DNA from: Neoechinorhynchus agilis
Lineage: Eukaryota > Acanthocephala
Length of the DNA stretch: 64,000 nucleotides
NCBI GenBank assembly: GCA_051530055.1
Contig: CM121341.1
Location: 1,426,001-1,490,000, forward strand
Direction: 5' to 3'
Positions 10,245 to 22,470 of the stretch are shown piece after piece; position 1 is the first letter of the stretch; each line of letters begins with the position of its first letter. The notes below the pieces were generated by a model that saw only the letters and a program-made list of their open reading frames with translations, ran no database searches and had not been told where the DNA came from. The position numbers and the translations under genes are program-made.

Positions 10245-12875
10245 AAAAAACGTACAGGGATTAAGGCGTTCCCTGTATGCGACGCACAGAGAACCCGTCC
10301 AATCTCCGTCGATAAGTTATCAAATGGACAAAGATTGAACAAACCGAGAGTTGTATCGTTAAATGTGGGGACGATGACAGGTAAAGCGATGGAGGTGGTT
10401 GATATGCTGAAGAGATGGAGGATCTAAATCCTATGTGTCCGGGAACTGAGATGCAAAGGAGTCAAGGAGCGCGACCTAGGTGATGGTTTCAAGCTATTCT
10501 ATAATGGGTCGAAATGGAATTGGTATTGTCCGGGGCAATAAACATACTGATGGAGTTATCGAGGTATACGATAATGTGGATGAGGATGGAACTGGGAGAA
10601 CAATGCTTGATGATCGTCTCTTGCTATGCTCCGCAAGCAGGCCTTACGCAGCAAGAAAAAGTCCAGTTTTTGGAAGATATGTATGATGTGATGAACGAAA
10701 TCAAGGAGAAACGATGTGTAGTATGTGGAGATTTCAACGGTCATGTCGGAGCGGAAAATTCGAGCTGGAGGCTGGTGCATGGTGGGATAGGCTTTGGAAA
10801 CAGTAATGCAGAGGGCGAAAGTATTATGGACTTTGCGTTGGCAAAAAATCTCGGAATAGCAGACACCTACTTCAAGAAATTGGAACGACAACTGGTGACC
10901 TACAACAGCGGTGGAAGGCGGATAAAGATCGACGACATCCTTTGTCCAGAAGAGAAATGGAGAGAAGTGTGGACCGTCAAAGCTATACCCAGCGAAACTT
11001 GAGCTTCCGAACATCGATTATTGTACATAGGACTGGAGATCAAGAATATCAGGCCGCCCAATTACAGGATTCCTCCAAAATCAAATGGTGGCGACTGGAT
11101 CAACCTCAAGAGATTGTCAACAGTCTAAATCCTGAGATCAATGACGCGGATAGATGGTGAGCCGAGTCGGCGGGGTTAATTTGGTAGAGCAGGCAGGGAA
11201 ATTCTCGGGTTGACCACGGGTAGAAAAGGAAAGAAACAAGAGACACGGTGGTGGAACGATGAGGTTCAAAGGGCGATCCCCGATAAAAAGAGAGCAAAGA
11301 AGGAAATGGATACAGATCGATCCGTGGCAAATAAGCAGCTATATAACAAAGCCAAAAACGAAGCTAAGAAAGCTGTGGCTATAGCGAAGCAAGAAGCAGA
11401 TTCGGTCTTCTATTCGAAGCTACATGAAGACAAGGGTAGATCATACTTCTTCAAAGTGGGGAAGATAAAAGATAAGCGATCGAATGATATTACAATTGCT
11501 AAGCAGATAAAGGATAAGGACGGGAAAATTGTTTTCGAAGAGAGAGCGGTCAAAGAAGGTGGAGGGAACCCTTCGATCAAATGCTAAATCATGAAAATGG
11601 AGCAGAGAGAGTCAAGGAGCACGAGCCTAGCGAAGGATTATTGAGCGCAATATCAGAGTACGAAGTGAAAACAGGACTTTCCAAAATGAAAAACGGGAAA
11701 TCGACGAGCCCGGATCTAATACTCATAGAGGTCTGGAAGGTCCTCAGAGTCGACGTATTTTCTCTATTAAGGAATCTGTTCCAGTGCATATTCTCTACTG
11801 AAAAATGTCGGACAAATGGAGAAAGGGTAAACTGGTGCCGATATACAAGCCGAAAAGGGATATAAGAGCTTGTTCAAGTTATAAATAGATCAAATTGATG
11901 AGCCATACGATGAAGTTGTACCACCGGATAATCGATCGACGCCTACGGTGCGAAACTTCTATATCGGCGCAACAGTTTGGATTTATGCCTGGTAGGAGTT
12001 CTGCTGAAGCTGTGTTCGCCCTACGACATTTGTATGAGAAATGTCACGAAAAAGAAAGGAAAGTGCACAGCGTCTTCATCGATCTCGAAGAAGGCTACGA
12101 CACTGTCCCGATGCAATTGGTATGGAATTAGCTGAGAAGAAAGCTCTGTCCCGAGAAATATGTGAGAGCGATACAGGACATGTACAGGAAGAGCAACATC
12201 GGCATCAGGACGCCAGTCGGAAATACGGATAGCCTCCGCGTAAATGCAGGATTGTATCAAGGTTCAGCACTGAGTCCTTATTTGTTGGTATTGATTATGG
12301 ACGAGATCAGCAAATCGATCAGTAAAGGCTCGCCGTGGAATATGCTTTTCGCATACGACATTGTCCTCTCCTGTTATACTGCCCAGGAAATTGACAATGA
12401 CCGGGAGAAATGGAGGGATGCTATGGAAAGTCACGGTCTGAGAATTTCGAGAACGAAGTCAGTCTACATGGGGCCTGGGGACGTTTCGCTGCAAGGGGCC
12501 CTGCTGCGGAAATCAAATAAATTCATATACCTCGACACTCTACAGTGACTACGGAAAACGAAAACGCCGCGGAGATTTCATCCAGAATCAATAGTGGATG
12601 GATGAAATTGAGGAGCATAACCGGCATTTTGTGCGATGACAAAGTGCCGCTGCTGCTAAAAAGTTAGGGTCCACAAGACCGCTATCCGACCAGCCATGTT
12701 ATATGGAGCTGAGACCTTGAGTAAATCATATCAAACGAATGCAAGTGTCTGAAATGAACATGCTCCGGCGGATGTCAGGTTATAGTAGGCGTGACACGAT
12801 CCCAAATCTGGCGATTCGTGGCTACACAAAAGTTCAAGATGTCAAGGAAATGGAAAATTACGAGAGCTCTTGAAT
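10245..12875 (+). mobile_element. RTE-type LINE, copy 2 (longest copy, dead)
   Basis: It begins with a leader resembling the other RTE copies (ATGCGACGCACAGAGAACCC), then the endonuclease start VVSLNVGTMTGKAMEVVDML, GDFNGHVGAENSSW and IDDILCPEEKWREVWTVKA. The linker with TRWWNDEVQRAIPDKKRAKK follows, then the RT (QFGFMPGRSSAEAVFALRHL, VNAGLYQGSALSPYLLVLIM), motif C and a C-terminal RRMSGYSRRDTIPNLAIRGY-like tail near 12,760-12,840. Motif C reads MLFAYDIVL where the family has FADD, so one catalytic Asp is lost. Stops and frame changes split it into at least six open pieces. It abuts the importin-like gene in opposite orientation. Confidence 0.88.
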
Positions 12876-14200
12876 TATGCGAAAAAACTGGCCTATCTAA
12901 AAAATATATTAGATAATCGATTAAAATAGGGCTCAATGGGTAGATTTTTTAAATTACGGTGTTTGCGGTTATGCTCACAGATAACTATGATAAATCTTGA
13001 ATTATACATCTGAACGAAATCCGACGCCTGATTTTAGTTCATTGAATAAAACCGTCGAGAAGGATCCCCTTCTGAAATCTGTTGTCTTTGTAATTTTGAT
13101 TACTTCTATTAGGTAAAATCTTAAAAATTTATAATTGCTGAGAATAAACGCTGTTCGCGGTCAATTTGGCAAATTGATTCTGCGAAGAATACTATAGCGC
13201 CCATGTTTCAGTGTTGTAAGAAAGATCTGGACATCTCGAGATTTTAATCTCAGGCGCAATTTCGTGCCATTGCTTTTGATAAACAAAAATTAGCTATATT
13301 TGATTCCTAGTTGAGATGAGTGCTGATCTTCGTTTCGCGTTGAAATCATTCAATTGCTAGATTAGATTTTTCCACAAACATTCCAAAATCAAATAATAAG
13401 ACTTCACGAATGGCACGTTTTGGCAAAATTTAACTTTAAGTATTCTTATTTTAAATCGACAGAGACAATTTTTATAACTCCTAAGTTTTTTCAAATCCAA
13501 ACCTTTCAGTATTGAGTCATGCAATGAAATGGGACAAAATATCGCAGTCTGTATATTAAATGAACAATTAATTTAATAGCTTATTTTCTTCATCGATTTA
13601 TTGCAATATCGTTTTTCATCTTTGACGAGGATATGGTTTTATCTTTTGCGAGAGTTGGGCGATTTGGCTATGCTCGTACATTGTAAGTTTTTACCATAAT
13701 CTCCCTTTTGTCATTTTAACGAATAATTCGTATAATCGCTTTTGGCACAAAAATAAACGATCAATTTATAGACTCAGCCCGTTAGGATCGCTTTTAAAGG
13801 TTTAAAATCTTCTTAACAAAGAAAGATGTAAATGATATACAAAACGATAATTCAAGCTAAAACTGATCGTTGGAATATCAACCTTCTTGTTATTATATTC
13901 ATGCTTTCCAGCATAAGTGCATGATTTTTCTAAATTTATATTTTCACGAGTTGGCAAACGAAAATAAGAATTCTATCCAATTGTTCCTCCGAGTGGATGT
14001 GTATTCCAAATGGCGAATTGTAACACACTCGATCTTTATTATTGAACTCTCTATTGCGAACGAAGTGTCCTTGAATTGTGTCCAGATTTCATACCAACAA
14101 CAAGAGTCAAGGACATAGATATTGGATGTATCACTGAGGCAATGAATAAAAGAGTGAATGACTACATGCTCTGTGATATCGTTCACTACGGCAAAATGGC
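12876..14200. other. AT-rich non-coding stretch
   Basis: About 1.3 kb with only short spurious frames. I searched it for the missing N-terminal importin exons and saw no HEAT-like or conserved peptide. No repeat shared with other parts of the window was recognised. Confidence 0.5.
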
Positions 14201-15912
14201 TTTGCGAGAGAATAAGAATAACTGAAACAAGGACAATATGTCAAAGTAGGAAATGCATGCGTTGAAATTATTGAAAGAGGACAAAACTATAAGAGCATGT
14301 CGAGCGGACAAAGGGAAAGCATTAGTCGTGCTAAACACAACGGACTATATCAAGGCGGGTATGGATATATTGAAAGCAGACCAATTCCAATAACTTAAGA
14401 AGGACCCAACTGCGATAAGAGAACGTGGATTTAACAGTTACTTGAACGGTTTTAAGTTGGCCAGGAAAATTTAGAGAATAAGACCTACTAACGCGGAGCC
14501 GGGTTTCATGCACCTGCTAACAAAAGTTCATAAACCATTTCTGAAGGTAAGACCGATCATTGGGTATTTGGAAACTCCAGCATCATACGTTAAAGATGAC
14601 CCGTCATTTGTTGAAACAATCGGAAAATACGATCAAGGGAACCACTTCCTTTGGACTACTACTTTCGAATGTGCCGATAAAGGAAACAACTATCTTAGCC
14701 GTGGATTTACTTTCTAAACGATGATTTGATCCCAAGCTGGATATGGACGTTTGGTCAGTACTGATTGATCATTGCACGACGAAGTCTGATTTCTCATTCG
14801 AAAAAAATTCTAGTACCAGACGAACGGAGTGGCAATGGGATCACCGTTAGGACCAGCGTTGGCCAACATCTATATGATAGAATATGAGAAGTAACTGAGA
14901 TCGAAGTCTCCTGAGATTGTGGCGTGGTGGAGGTACATTGAAGATGTGTTTGCGGGGACTAACAAGGATCCTATTAAAATGAACTTAGAGGAACAAATTG
15001 GACGGAATACATCCGTCGATAAAGTGGAGCATCACCCCAGAGGACGACCAGGATCAGCTTCTTAGATGTGTTGATACAACGACAAGGAGCTTTAATCACG
15101 ACGTCGTTATTCCATAAGCCAGGTATACCTTGGGGACGAACCATTGGAGAAACCACGGAACTACCAAGTACAAAATCAATGCTGCAGCAAACAGTTTCAA
15201 GCGAGTCATAAAAATCGCAAACAATGCCCATGGGATGAGGAAGGGCATAGAGAGCATCTTTGTAAAACCTCAGGACCTTGAGTACCCGGCATACGCTATA
15301 AGGATGGCATTGGCTAGAGCGAAGAGCACGGCGGAAAGTGATGGTAGAGACGGTTTGGAGAGGAAAATCATTCGAGCTAAGCTCATCTCAACGAGGACGG
15401 GTAACACGCTGACATACTTGTTCAGAAAATCGAACTCGACGAACCTGGTTCCCTACTATCCGTCAGGACTAAAACTGAGCGAGATATTGAAAGTGAAACC
15501 ATCACAGCTTATGGAAAATCGATGCGTGGTATATTCGATACCCTGTAAGGATTGTGACCAGGTCTATGTTGGACAGACAAAACAGGGAATGCGAAAAAGA
15601 GTCAAGCAACATGAGTATCCCCTACGACGAAGTGACATGTCGTCACCTTTATTCAATCAAGCTATCAAATACGACCACAGAATCGATTTTGAAAACGCGT
15701 GTACAAGGATGGCCGAGAGGAACCTACAAAGCAGGTTGATAAAAGAGTCTCTGCTCATTAACATGGAGGAAACAATGGAAGGGAACAAGAACAATAATTC
15801 TCTAAGATTTCCGACCAGGAATCCCCATGGGTCTTTTGCGCAGGTTGGGGTGAAACATCACCTCAGGAATCGACGGTCCCGCGCACCCGAGTCAACGCTA
15901 CCAACTTAAGTA
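14201..15912 (+). mobile_element. Penelope-like element A (RT plus GIY-YIG endonuclease), broken
   Basis: The N-terminal RT part reads RADKGKALVVLNTTDYI, then FMHLLTKVHKPFLKVRPIIG, the PLE equivalent of RT-1/2. Near 14,815 comes QTNGVAMGSPLGPALANIYM (motif B) and near 14,925 AWWRYIEDVFAG (motif C). The C-terminal open frame (15,130-15,909) holds the GIY-YIG nuclease: VVYSIPCKDCDQVYVGQTKQ, MRKRVKQHE, and AERNLQSRLIKESLLINMEE with the metal-binding Glu context. PLEs are retroelements distinct from LINEs and LTR elements that pair an RT with this endonuclease. The RT part carries several breaks; the GIY-YIG frame is uninterrupted for about 260 residues. Confidence 0.85.
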
Positions 15913-18234
15913 CCCTCACCACATCCTCGTGAACTTTTTGGTTACCTCTTCAGTTATATTGCTTGTAAGTTTTCTACAATTTCAGCCCAACTTACAAGCG
16001 GTGTGCATCGTAACTCGACTGAGGCATATAAAGGCAAGAAACGAAAAAATAAAATGATAATTGTCTCGAAACGCGATACTTTGATAAAAATTCCGAATTC
16101 TCTTCATTGAACCGAACATTTAGTTTCACCAATGGATCCCGCAGTATGTGACATTCTTCAAGGCTTTCTTGACCGAGTGGAAAACCTGCTACAAAATCCA
16201 ATATCCGGAGTCGATCCTTCAAACGTTCAAATATCTACGAGTACTCATATCACAAGCAGCTTGGAGTAACAAATGGGAGCGAGGGATTCAGTGATAGTCG
16301 ACTCAATCCACCAGCAAATCAAAGTGAATTGGCCGATTTTCTTGGCGTTCGCAATGATTCACCGAGAATAACAAACCAGTTTCCTGCGAGTGTTCCAGCT
16401 CCACAAGTGAACCTGATGAACGAGCATATGGCCAGCATGAGATCAGTCGCTCCAATAATCGTTGCTTTCCTTCCAGTGTTATTTGATTTTGTGAATCGAT
16501 CTTCGGGCAATGCTCAAAACAATAATCATAGAACAGCTTCTACGGCGACGCAAAACGCTCCAGGATTTATTGGACGAAATGTGCCTAAAATTCAACAATA
16601 ACCAATATTCAGTGAACAATCCTGACTTGTAAAACAGCTTGACAACATGATTCGAAGGGAATCTACAAATTGCAATAACGCCGGGATACTTGGACTTGAA
16701 ATTGTTAATGGGGTTTTAGATTCAGAGCACGGCTTAGAAAACATTCCTTCGCGTTTGCTTAAAAGCAAAACAATAACACCTTGTCTTCTTTGTGGCACCA
16801 ATGAATGTGTTTCCTGGTATTACAAAAGAGAAAAAGTCTCGTGTGGCAAATGTGCAAATACCCTTTTCGGAACAGCCGAAGATTCAAATAAAAAAGGTGG
16901 TGGTAATCGCGTTCAAAATGCAAACACTTAAAACATATCGGCTTGTCTGAGTTCTTCAAAGTATCGACAGTCAACAAATGAGCAAATTAGTTGTCAAAAA
17001 TGCTATAGAGCGAAAGGTTCTTCTTGGTACCGCCTCAAACCCAAGACTTAAAATAACAACAACATTCAACGGGAATTCAACCCAGCCGAAACAGTTCCAA
17101 TACCGTAAACGCTGATCGCGTACAGCAACAGAACTCCCGCGATGACAAAATCTGTTTTTTGTGCAAGATAAACCAAAGTTCGAGATGGCAAAAGTTCGGG
17201 GAATTGTGCATTTGCCAAAAAAACATGGATTTGTCTACATCCCAATTATGGCACAATTGGCAAACATTCAAGCTGTAGCTGGGCAACAAACAAGCGCTTC
17301 TTTGGGAGCAGCGCAAACGAATGCTTTAAACCAAAATATTGTTCAAGCGCCAACACAAGCGACGAATCCTACGTTCAGTGATGCTCAAGAATTAACTTCA
17401 AATGAAAATCCTGTTCCAGAGAGTTCGAAACATCATTATTCCACCAGCGACAGGCGTTGCGATTTGGCTTGGAACAGATCAAAGTTCAATCTGGTACACT
17501 TATGAACATATGAGTATGTGTCAAGAATGCATTGGATCCGTCGTTCCTTCGATTAAAAATCTGTAAGGATCGTATGATCCACATCGCCGCTGCAATGATT
17601 CGTATTGCTCAAAATGTTCAGTGAAAGAGAGCATCGAATGGTACAGCTACGGGCGATTTAAATTCTGCGAAACGTGTATAGGAACTATCGTTCCTATATC
17701 CAAGCTTCGACCGGAAAACGTTCAATCAACTGATGTTCAAACATTGCTAAACGAACCAGCTCGTGAGACTCCGACGAGAAATCCGAAAACCAATTTGTAG
17801 ATAATACCGAAACTCGGCAAGCAAATGATGAGTTAAGCTGCCATCTTTGCGGTGCGAAAATCACCGAAGGAACATCTTTGCATCCTGGGACTGAAATATG
17901 CGAAATTTGCTAGTTTGTCCGCAAAAGCAATCGAGGAATCCTTGAATACTATCCCGATTCCGGAGACATTCCCGAAACAATCTCAGGTTGAGACGCCACA
18001 TCCAGCAAATTATTCCAGTTTAAAGCAATTGATCGAAATGGTGCACAGTGGATCAATTGTACCACAACCCGGGATCGCTGAAAGCTCATCGATGTATAAT
18101 TCTGATGGATTGTGTCAAGCGAGAACGTCGAAATCCTAACGACTTTATATCCAAACACTTAAACAAACGTCGACTTTGTTGTCGATGCAAAGATATTACA
18201 AAAACACTTCGGTATCGTGGCAAATGTCCACCAA
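15783..18234 (+). repeat. Left arm of a 2.45-kb inverted duplication
   Basis: This arm matches the reverse complement of 32,563-35,016. Paired positions sum to 50,799 at one end and 50,797 at the other, so the arms differ by only two bases in length, and I saw very few substitutions. The arm contains the last ~130 bp of PLE A and most of a broken zinc-finger gene copy. Such similarity implies a recent duplication or gene conversion, or an assembly artefact. The arms are 14.3 kb apart. Confidence 0.85.
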
Positions 18235-18352
18235 CTTTCAGTCGTTGGTGGAGAGTGGCCTATACTCTACAGATTTTCACGAATCGTGCGACCTTCATAG
18301 CTCATAATATCGGTTGCTTGAACTCTAAGGAAAGCATCAAAGAATTTAAAGA
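16132..18352 (+). pseudogene. GATA-like multi-zinc-finger gene, broken copy (longer architecture)
   Basis: It starts with the same MDPAV N-terminus and 5' flank as the intact gene at 24,552 and aligns along its length, but stops and frame changes break it repeatedly (open pieces at 16,329-16,601, 16,647-16,931, 17,161-17,505 and 17,852-18,139). Compared with the intact copy it has about 850 bp more in the middle. That extra part encodes three further fingers of the same type (CLLCGTNECVSWYY, CQKCYRAKGSSWY and CFLCKINQSSRWQ beginnings) and an Ala/Gln-rich linker (AGQQTSASLGAAQTNALNQN). The ancestral protein therefore probably had at least seven or eight fingers. The 3' part is lost after about 18,352, where related but unaligned sequence follows. 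Confidence 0.75.
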
Positions 18353-18699
18353 CAAGTTTCACGTCCTATTAAAATTCCAATTCAAGTAAAAGAAACAGGC
18401 AAACCTATTCCTGTGGCAGTGGTAGAAGCGGACGTGAACCAAGTGCAAGTGTTATGTGCTAAACGATGGATTTTCCAATGTATGGAAATTTCCTTCACAA
18501 GAAACGCAACCACCAAAACAATTTACACATTTCGGCAATGTAACATTTGTATACAATGGGAAGTTGGTTTTGTTCAGAACTCCATCATATGTCCGTCTCG
18601 AATAACAAAACGGTCAAGTGCGGGGATTGTGGTGGTGAGGAACGTCAAAGCTATACCCAGCGAAACTTGAGCTTCCGAACATCGATTATTGTTGTAAAG
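18353..18699. other. Mixed junction sequence with a 45-bp RTE fragment
   Basis: Plus-strand frames include CNICIQWEVGFV, which might be a further degraded finger of the upstream pseudogene. At 18,647-18,693 there is a fragment identical to the RTE copies (start GTCAAAGCTATACCCAGCGA), cut off exactly where the PLE B end begins (GTAAAGAAATTAATC). This reads as a PLE inserted into an older RTE fragment. Confidence 0.5.
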
Positions 18700-19460
18700 A
18701 AATTAATCATTATTGTTTCAATTTCACTTAGCGATATTCACTCAGAAAATTGATTTATATTGAAAATTTTCGGCCTTTTCGTTGGCCTTCTTCAGTCAGA
18801 TCTACAACTTAAAAGGAACGTTATCAATTAGTTTATCCGGTGGGACTCGTAGATTGAGTTTGTAGTCAGCTTTGTTGCCAACAAAAGTACCTGTTTGCTG
18901 GATCATGATGGCTTCCATGGTCACTCTGTCGCGTCTTACGTCACTCCTCGCAAGAACTTCGACGCCGTCAAAATTCATCTCATGCTTATTGCCATTGATG
19001 TGGGACACTATCGCCGAGCTCACATCAGACTTTTTAAGAGCTGCTCTTGTGTGTTCAGCAATCCTTCTTTTTAGATTGTTCGTTTGTCCCACATATGACA
19101 GACTGCAATTCGAACATGGGATCTTATAAACACATCCAGCAGGAAGATCTTCATTCTTCGGTCGGAGTATTCCTTGCCGAGTCCTTCCCTTCCTACTATA
19201 TGTACTGAACACCTTGTCCCTATCGATTCGTTTTATTAGGGTTTCTATTTTAGAGTTCCATTGATCACTGATAAATGGCGTCTCAATAAATTGCTTCTTT
19301 TCATGAAACTTCTGGAAAATGAACCTTGAATCCAGAAGTTTCATCTTCGTATTTTTAAGTGTGACATTGTTTTAAGTTCTTATAAGCGAGCCTTTTTCCC
19401 GGACTTCGTTCATTTCACGTTTAAGAGAAATTGACTTAGATCCCTGCGTTTTCAAAAACA
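18694..19460 (-). mobile_element. Penelope-like element B, 3' part with GIY-YIG domain
   Basis: The minus-strand frame 19,344-18,802 (180 residues) contains a GIY-YIG nuclease: AGCVYKIPCSNCSLSYVGQT, LKRRIAEHTRAALKKSDVSS, NFDGVEVLARSDVRRDRVTM and EAIMIQQTGTFVG. It ends PPDKLIDNVPFKL followed by a stop. Upstream, a separate frame (SKSISLKREMNEVREKGSL) continues the PLE to about 19,460. The RT is missing, so the copy is 5' truncated. The 3' untranslated end holds the hammerhead-like fold listed next. This copy is the closest single-copy relative of the tandem array at 27.7-32.5 kb. Confidence 0.82.
18742..18800 (-). ncRNA. Candidate hammerhead ribozyme at the 3' end of PLE B
   Basis: This is the same fold as at 6474-6532, on the minus strand and just downstream of the PLE B stop codon. 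Stem I strands TCTGA lie at 18,800-18,796 and 18,746-18,742. Between them are CTGAAGA, the GGCC/GGCC stem II, GAA and the AATT/AATT stem III. No base of the core or stems differs from the 6.47-kb copy. Confidence 0.6.
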
Positions 19461-19755
19461 ATAACCAAGCACAATTTTGTTTCTTTTAATATATAAACAC
19501 GAACCGTACACTTTAAAGCGAGCAAAAAAGCATCAATTCCGATGGGTGAGCGCTTTTAAAAAAATGGGAAAGGGAGCTTTCCGAGCGCGATTCCAAAGAG
19601 GGTGCAAATTCGTATCGTTTTTAAAGAAAGTGGTTTCTCGAAAAAGAAACTAAGCCTGAGACTGCAACACAACATGAAACTCTCATAATTGTTTTGTATA
19701 TTTTTTTAATGTCGTTAATTTCATTAATAACATTTTAGTAAAGGTTAACAATCTG
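19461..19755. other. Short non-coding spacer
   Basis: About 295 bases between PLE B and the next LINE piece. I see no supported feature. Confidence 0.4.
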
Positions 19756-20085
19756 TTTGAAACACACTCACCACCTCCCGCCAAATTCCAGCTTTTGTCC
19801 TTCCTCGACCGTCGCCATCACGCTGGCAGCATTGCCTCGTTGTACTGCCAGCGAGATATTTTGTCGAAGGAATACGCCTGCTCTTGAGTCTCCGGTTGCC
19901 TCTCAATTTCTTCGAGAGATCCTTTTCAAATTACTTGCCAAATGCATTTTAACCTTTGCGACCTTAAGAAGCTTCCAAATTTTTGATTTCAGTGAAGAAC
20001 ACCGCATTTTATGCCAATCACAACGATTCGAGAGTTTAATTATCTTTCATTTCTTCAATGTCCCCTCTGAGATGCAATCGCATCT
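19756..20085 (-). pseudogene. C-terminal fragment of the YLDD-type LINE polyprotein
   Basis: The minus strand reads EATGDSRAGVFLRQNISLAV followed by QRGNAASVMATV, then GQKLEFGGR. The pattern TGxxRxxxFLxQxxSLAVQRGN is the C-terminal tail of animal LINE polyproteins that carry WYLDD in the RT and a Cys-rich CxCG domain. The same family occurs at 37.5-39.45 kb. It is an isolated fragment, broken near its start. Confidence 0.5.
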
Positions 20086-20760
20086 TTGGTCGTCATTGGG
20101 CTTTGGCTGCTCGCCAATACTTACTGCTTGTAAGTTTTTAAATATTCGAGTTCGTGTGAAATTCTTCTAAACTATTCGCGTTGTGAGCTCGCTCTTTTAT
20201 GAGAAAACGAAACTTTTTAGGTAAATACCTCACCAAAATAGTGCCATTTTTTGCCCAGACTACGATGATGTAACTTAGAGTTTTATTTCTAAATTCAAAG
20301 AAGTTTATCGAATGGGTCCTAATTTTGTAGATGGTCATTGTATAGGAATTTTCGTCGTAAAAAACGATGAGCATCAACGTTTAAAGTTGGTGAGCGTAAT
20401 CCCGGTTAAAGATTCCTTTATTATTCGGAAATATTTCGAAAGCGGAAACCTCGCCTCATCAGTCATCTAAAAAGGTTTGTGTAACAGTTCTTTTTATTTG
20501 TTTGGCCTTTTTAGCTCGGGTTGAGAATATGTCCGCTCGTATTCCCTGCATTGTGTAGCGCTTTTAATTCATTTTCATCAGGTAACTGATAGCCAATTTT
20601 AAACTGAAGCTCGAATTGTTACCTTCCGTGGTGTCGGTTGCCGAGATGTATGTAAGGCCTCTCAACATTCTTTTATTTTCTTATTAGTTCATCGAACATT
20701 TTTCAGCTTTTTCAGAGCACTTTACGTTTTTTGAACAAAACATTATTGATTATAACACAT
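20086..20760 (+). repeat. Dispersed repeat R2, copy 1 (inverted copy at 36,690-37,480)
   Basis: This non-coding segment matches the reverse complement of about 36,690-37,480 with a few percent divergence. On the minus strand it carries CTGATGAGGCGAGGTTTCC followed 7 bases later by GAAATATTTCCG, a hammerhead-like arrangement (CTGATGA ... GAAA), but with only a weak three-pair stem II. It lies just upstream of the RTE B copy in both places, so the two may have been moved together. Confidence 0.65.
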
Positions 20761-21830
20761 TCGCAACCAAGCCATCGGGGAAACTCGGTGCCGGTCCCAA
20801 GCCCGGACAAATGGGGAGGGTTGACGTCAGGAAGGGCATCCGGCCTTAAAACCCTGTGCCAAAACTATCTATGCCAATGTCAAGTTCTTTAATTTCGAAC
20901 GATCTGACAAGGGCATACCCCTTATGCGACGCGCAGACTCGGCGCCCGGAGGATGCGAAAAATGAATTAGGGTTATCGGGTAAGCGACGGGCCTGGCTAA
21001 AGAAACGAGTCGTCATAAAAATGGGAATTCGTTAAATGACAGGGAGATACCGAGAAGTTGTAGATTTGATGAGCAGAAGAAAAATTCAGAATACTCGGGA
21101 TTGTCCTAGGAAATGAGGAGATGAAGATGAACGCGCCCTGGACGACATTATTAGCAGATGATCTGCTGCTCACGGCGAGGGACTCGGTGACACTCGAGAA
21201 AATATTGAAGAGTCGGCGACAGCTCTTAGAAAGCAATGGCCTGAAAATTAGCAGGAGCAAAACGATATGGGACCAGGCGAAGTAGGCATGCAGGAAGTTA
21301 ACGTCGAAAAGAGGAACAACTTCAAATATCTGGGCAGCCTGCTAAGCATGTCCTGTGAACATGCGCCAGAGATCGGACAAAGATTTCAATGCGGGTGGAA
21401 TAACTGGAAAAGAGTAACGGGCATCCTGTGCGATAAACGTCTCCTGAACAAGCTCAAACGGAGCGTGTACAAAGTCGTGGGAAGACTTGCAATGGTATAC
21501 GCAGCGGAGACTTGGGCTACAAAAAAGGAGAATATACAAAGATTGACCGTAAATGAAATGAGGACGCTGAGATGGTCAGCTGGAGTAACACGCAGAGATA
21601 AAATACCCCAAGGCCGAGATTAGAAAAATGTTCCACGTCGAGCCGGTGCAGGAAGTGATATCCAAAAGAAGAATGCGATGGTTCCATCATGTCGAGCAAC
21701 GAGCGGAAGACGATTGGATAAAGAGCGCCGGACATACTGAGACCAAGGGGAAGAGGAAACGGGGAAGGCCGAAAAAAGATGGATAGTGTGATGGAGGACC
21801 TAAGACGATTGGATGAAGTTTGATTTTTAA
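20761..21830 (+). mobile_element. RTE-type LINE B, copy 1 (large internal deletion)
   Basis: The leader contains GACGTCAGGAAGGGCATCCG, a sequence typical of RTE-clade untranslated regions, then CCCTTATGCGACGCGCAGAC and the first codons of the endonuclease (about 21,020-21,110). Sequence then jumps to the RT palm: LLADDLLLTARDSVTLEKIL (motif C), ESNGLKISRSKT, NNFKYLGSLLSM and MRTLRWSAGVTRRDKIP. Endonuclease and most of the RT are deleted. The tail ends near 21,830. The 5' half matches the reverse complement of 36.44-36.69 kb. Confidence 0.8.
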
Positions 21831-22470
21831 GGATAAGCTAACAAAGCGACCTCTCTAGTATGAGAGAAAGCTATAAGGAGTGTGGGTGTGTGAGTATAAC
21901 AGATTCACATCATATTCCTATGATTGTAATAATAACTAACATTCAGCCTTAGTCATCAATTCATAATCGCAGTTTTATTTTACGTTTCCCTTCGATTCCT
22001 AACCCACTTTAAAATAAAACCAACATTTTTGCCAGTTTTGCAAAATACGGGATAACCGCAGGTGAGGCATGGTAAGCTAAAGCAGAAGTAAAACCTGTAG
22101 AGATCGGGTGAAGGTATTCCTAAATGTCGGAGGCGTTTGAGAGGATAAATTTTAAAGGCGCTGCGATTGAGAGAGACTGATCTGTGAGTCCCATTTCAAA
22201 TTTGATTGAAATTGGATACCCATAATTCTTAGGGAGGTAACTCGTAGGATGTCATTTAGAAGCTCAGGGGACGATGTGGAGTTGCAGGGGAGAGAGGGGA
22301 CCATTTCGAAGCATTTAGAGAAATTAAGATGGAGTTTGTAATTAATGCAGAAATCTTTTGTGTGTGATTTCTTTAGAGGTTAAGGAAACCTCTCCTTCTT
22401 AGTAAATACGGATTGCTCAACACAAATATGCGTGCAAACGATTTGACCATTCATCCGCAATCGCTAATCA
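21831..22470. other. Non-coding stretch
   Basis: About 640 bases with no supported gene. It includes the tail of RTE B (GTGTGGGTGTGTGAG simple repeat at about 21,880) and otherwise unremarkable sequence. Bases 21,900-21,970 resemble 38,395-38,480 in inverted orientation (ATAATAACTAACATTCAGCC). Confidence 0.4.

Noticed and set aside
19757-20170. Plus-strand 137-codon protein
   Set aside because: The opposite strand reads the conserved LINE tail FLRQNISLAVQRGN, so the plus frame is a shadow.
20431-20475. Functional hammerhead in repeat R2
   Set aside because: The CTGATGA and GAAA cores are present, but stem II is only about three pairs and differs between the two copies without compensation. 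Kept only as a remark.
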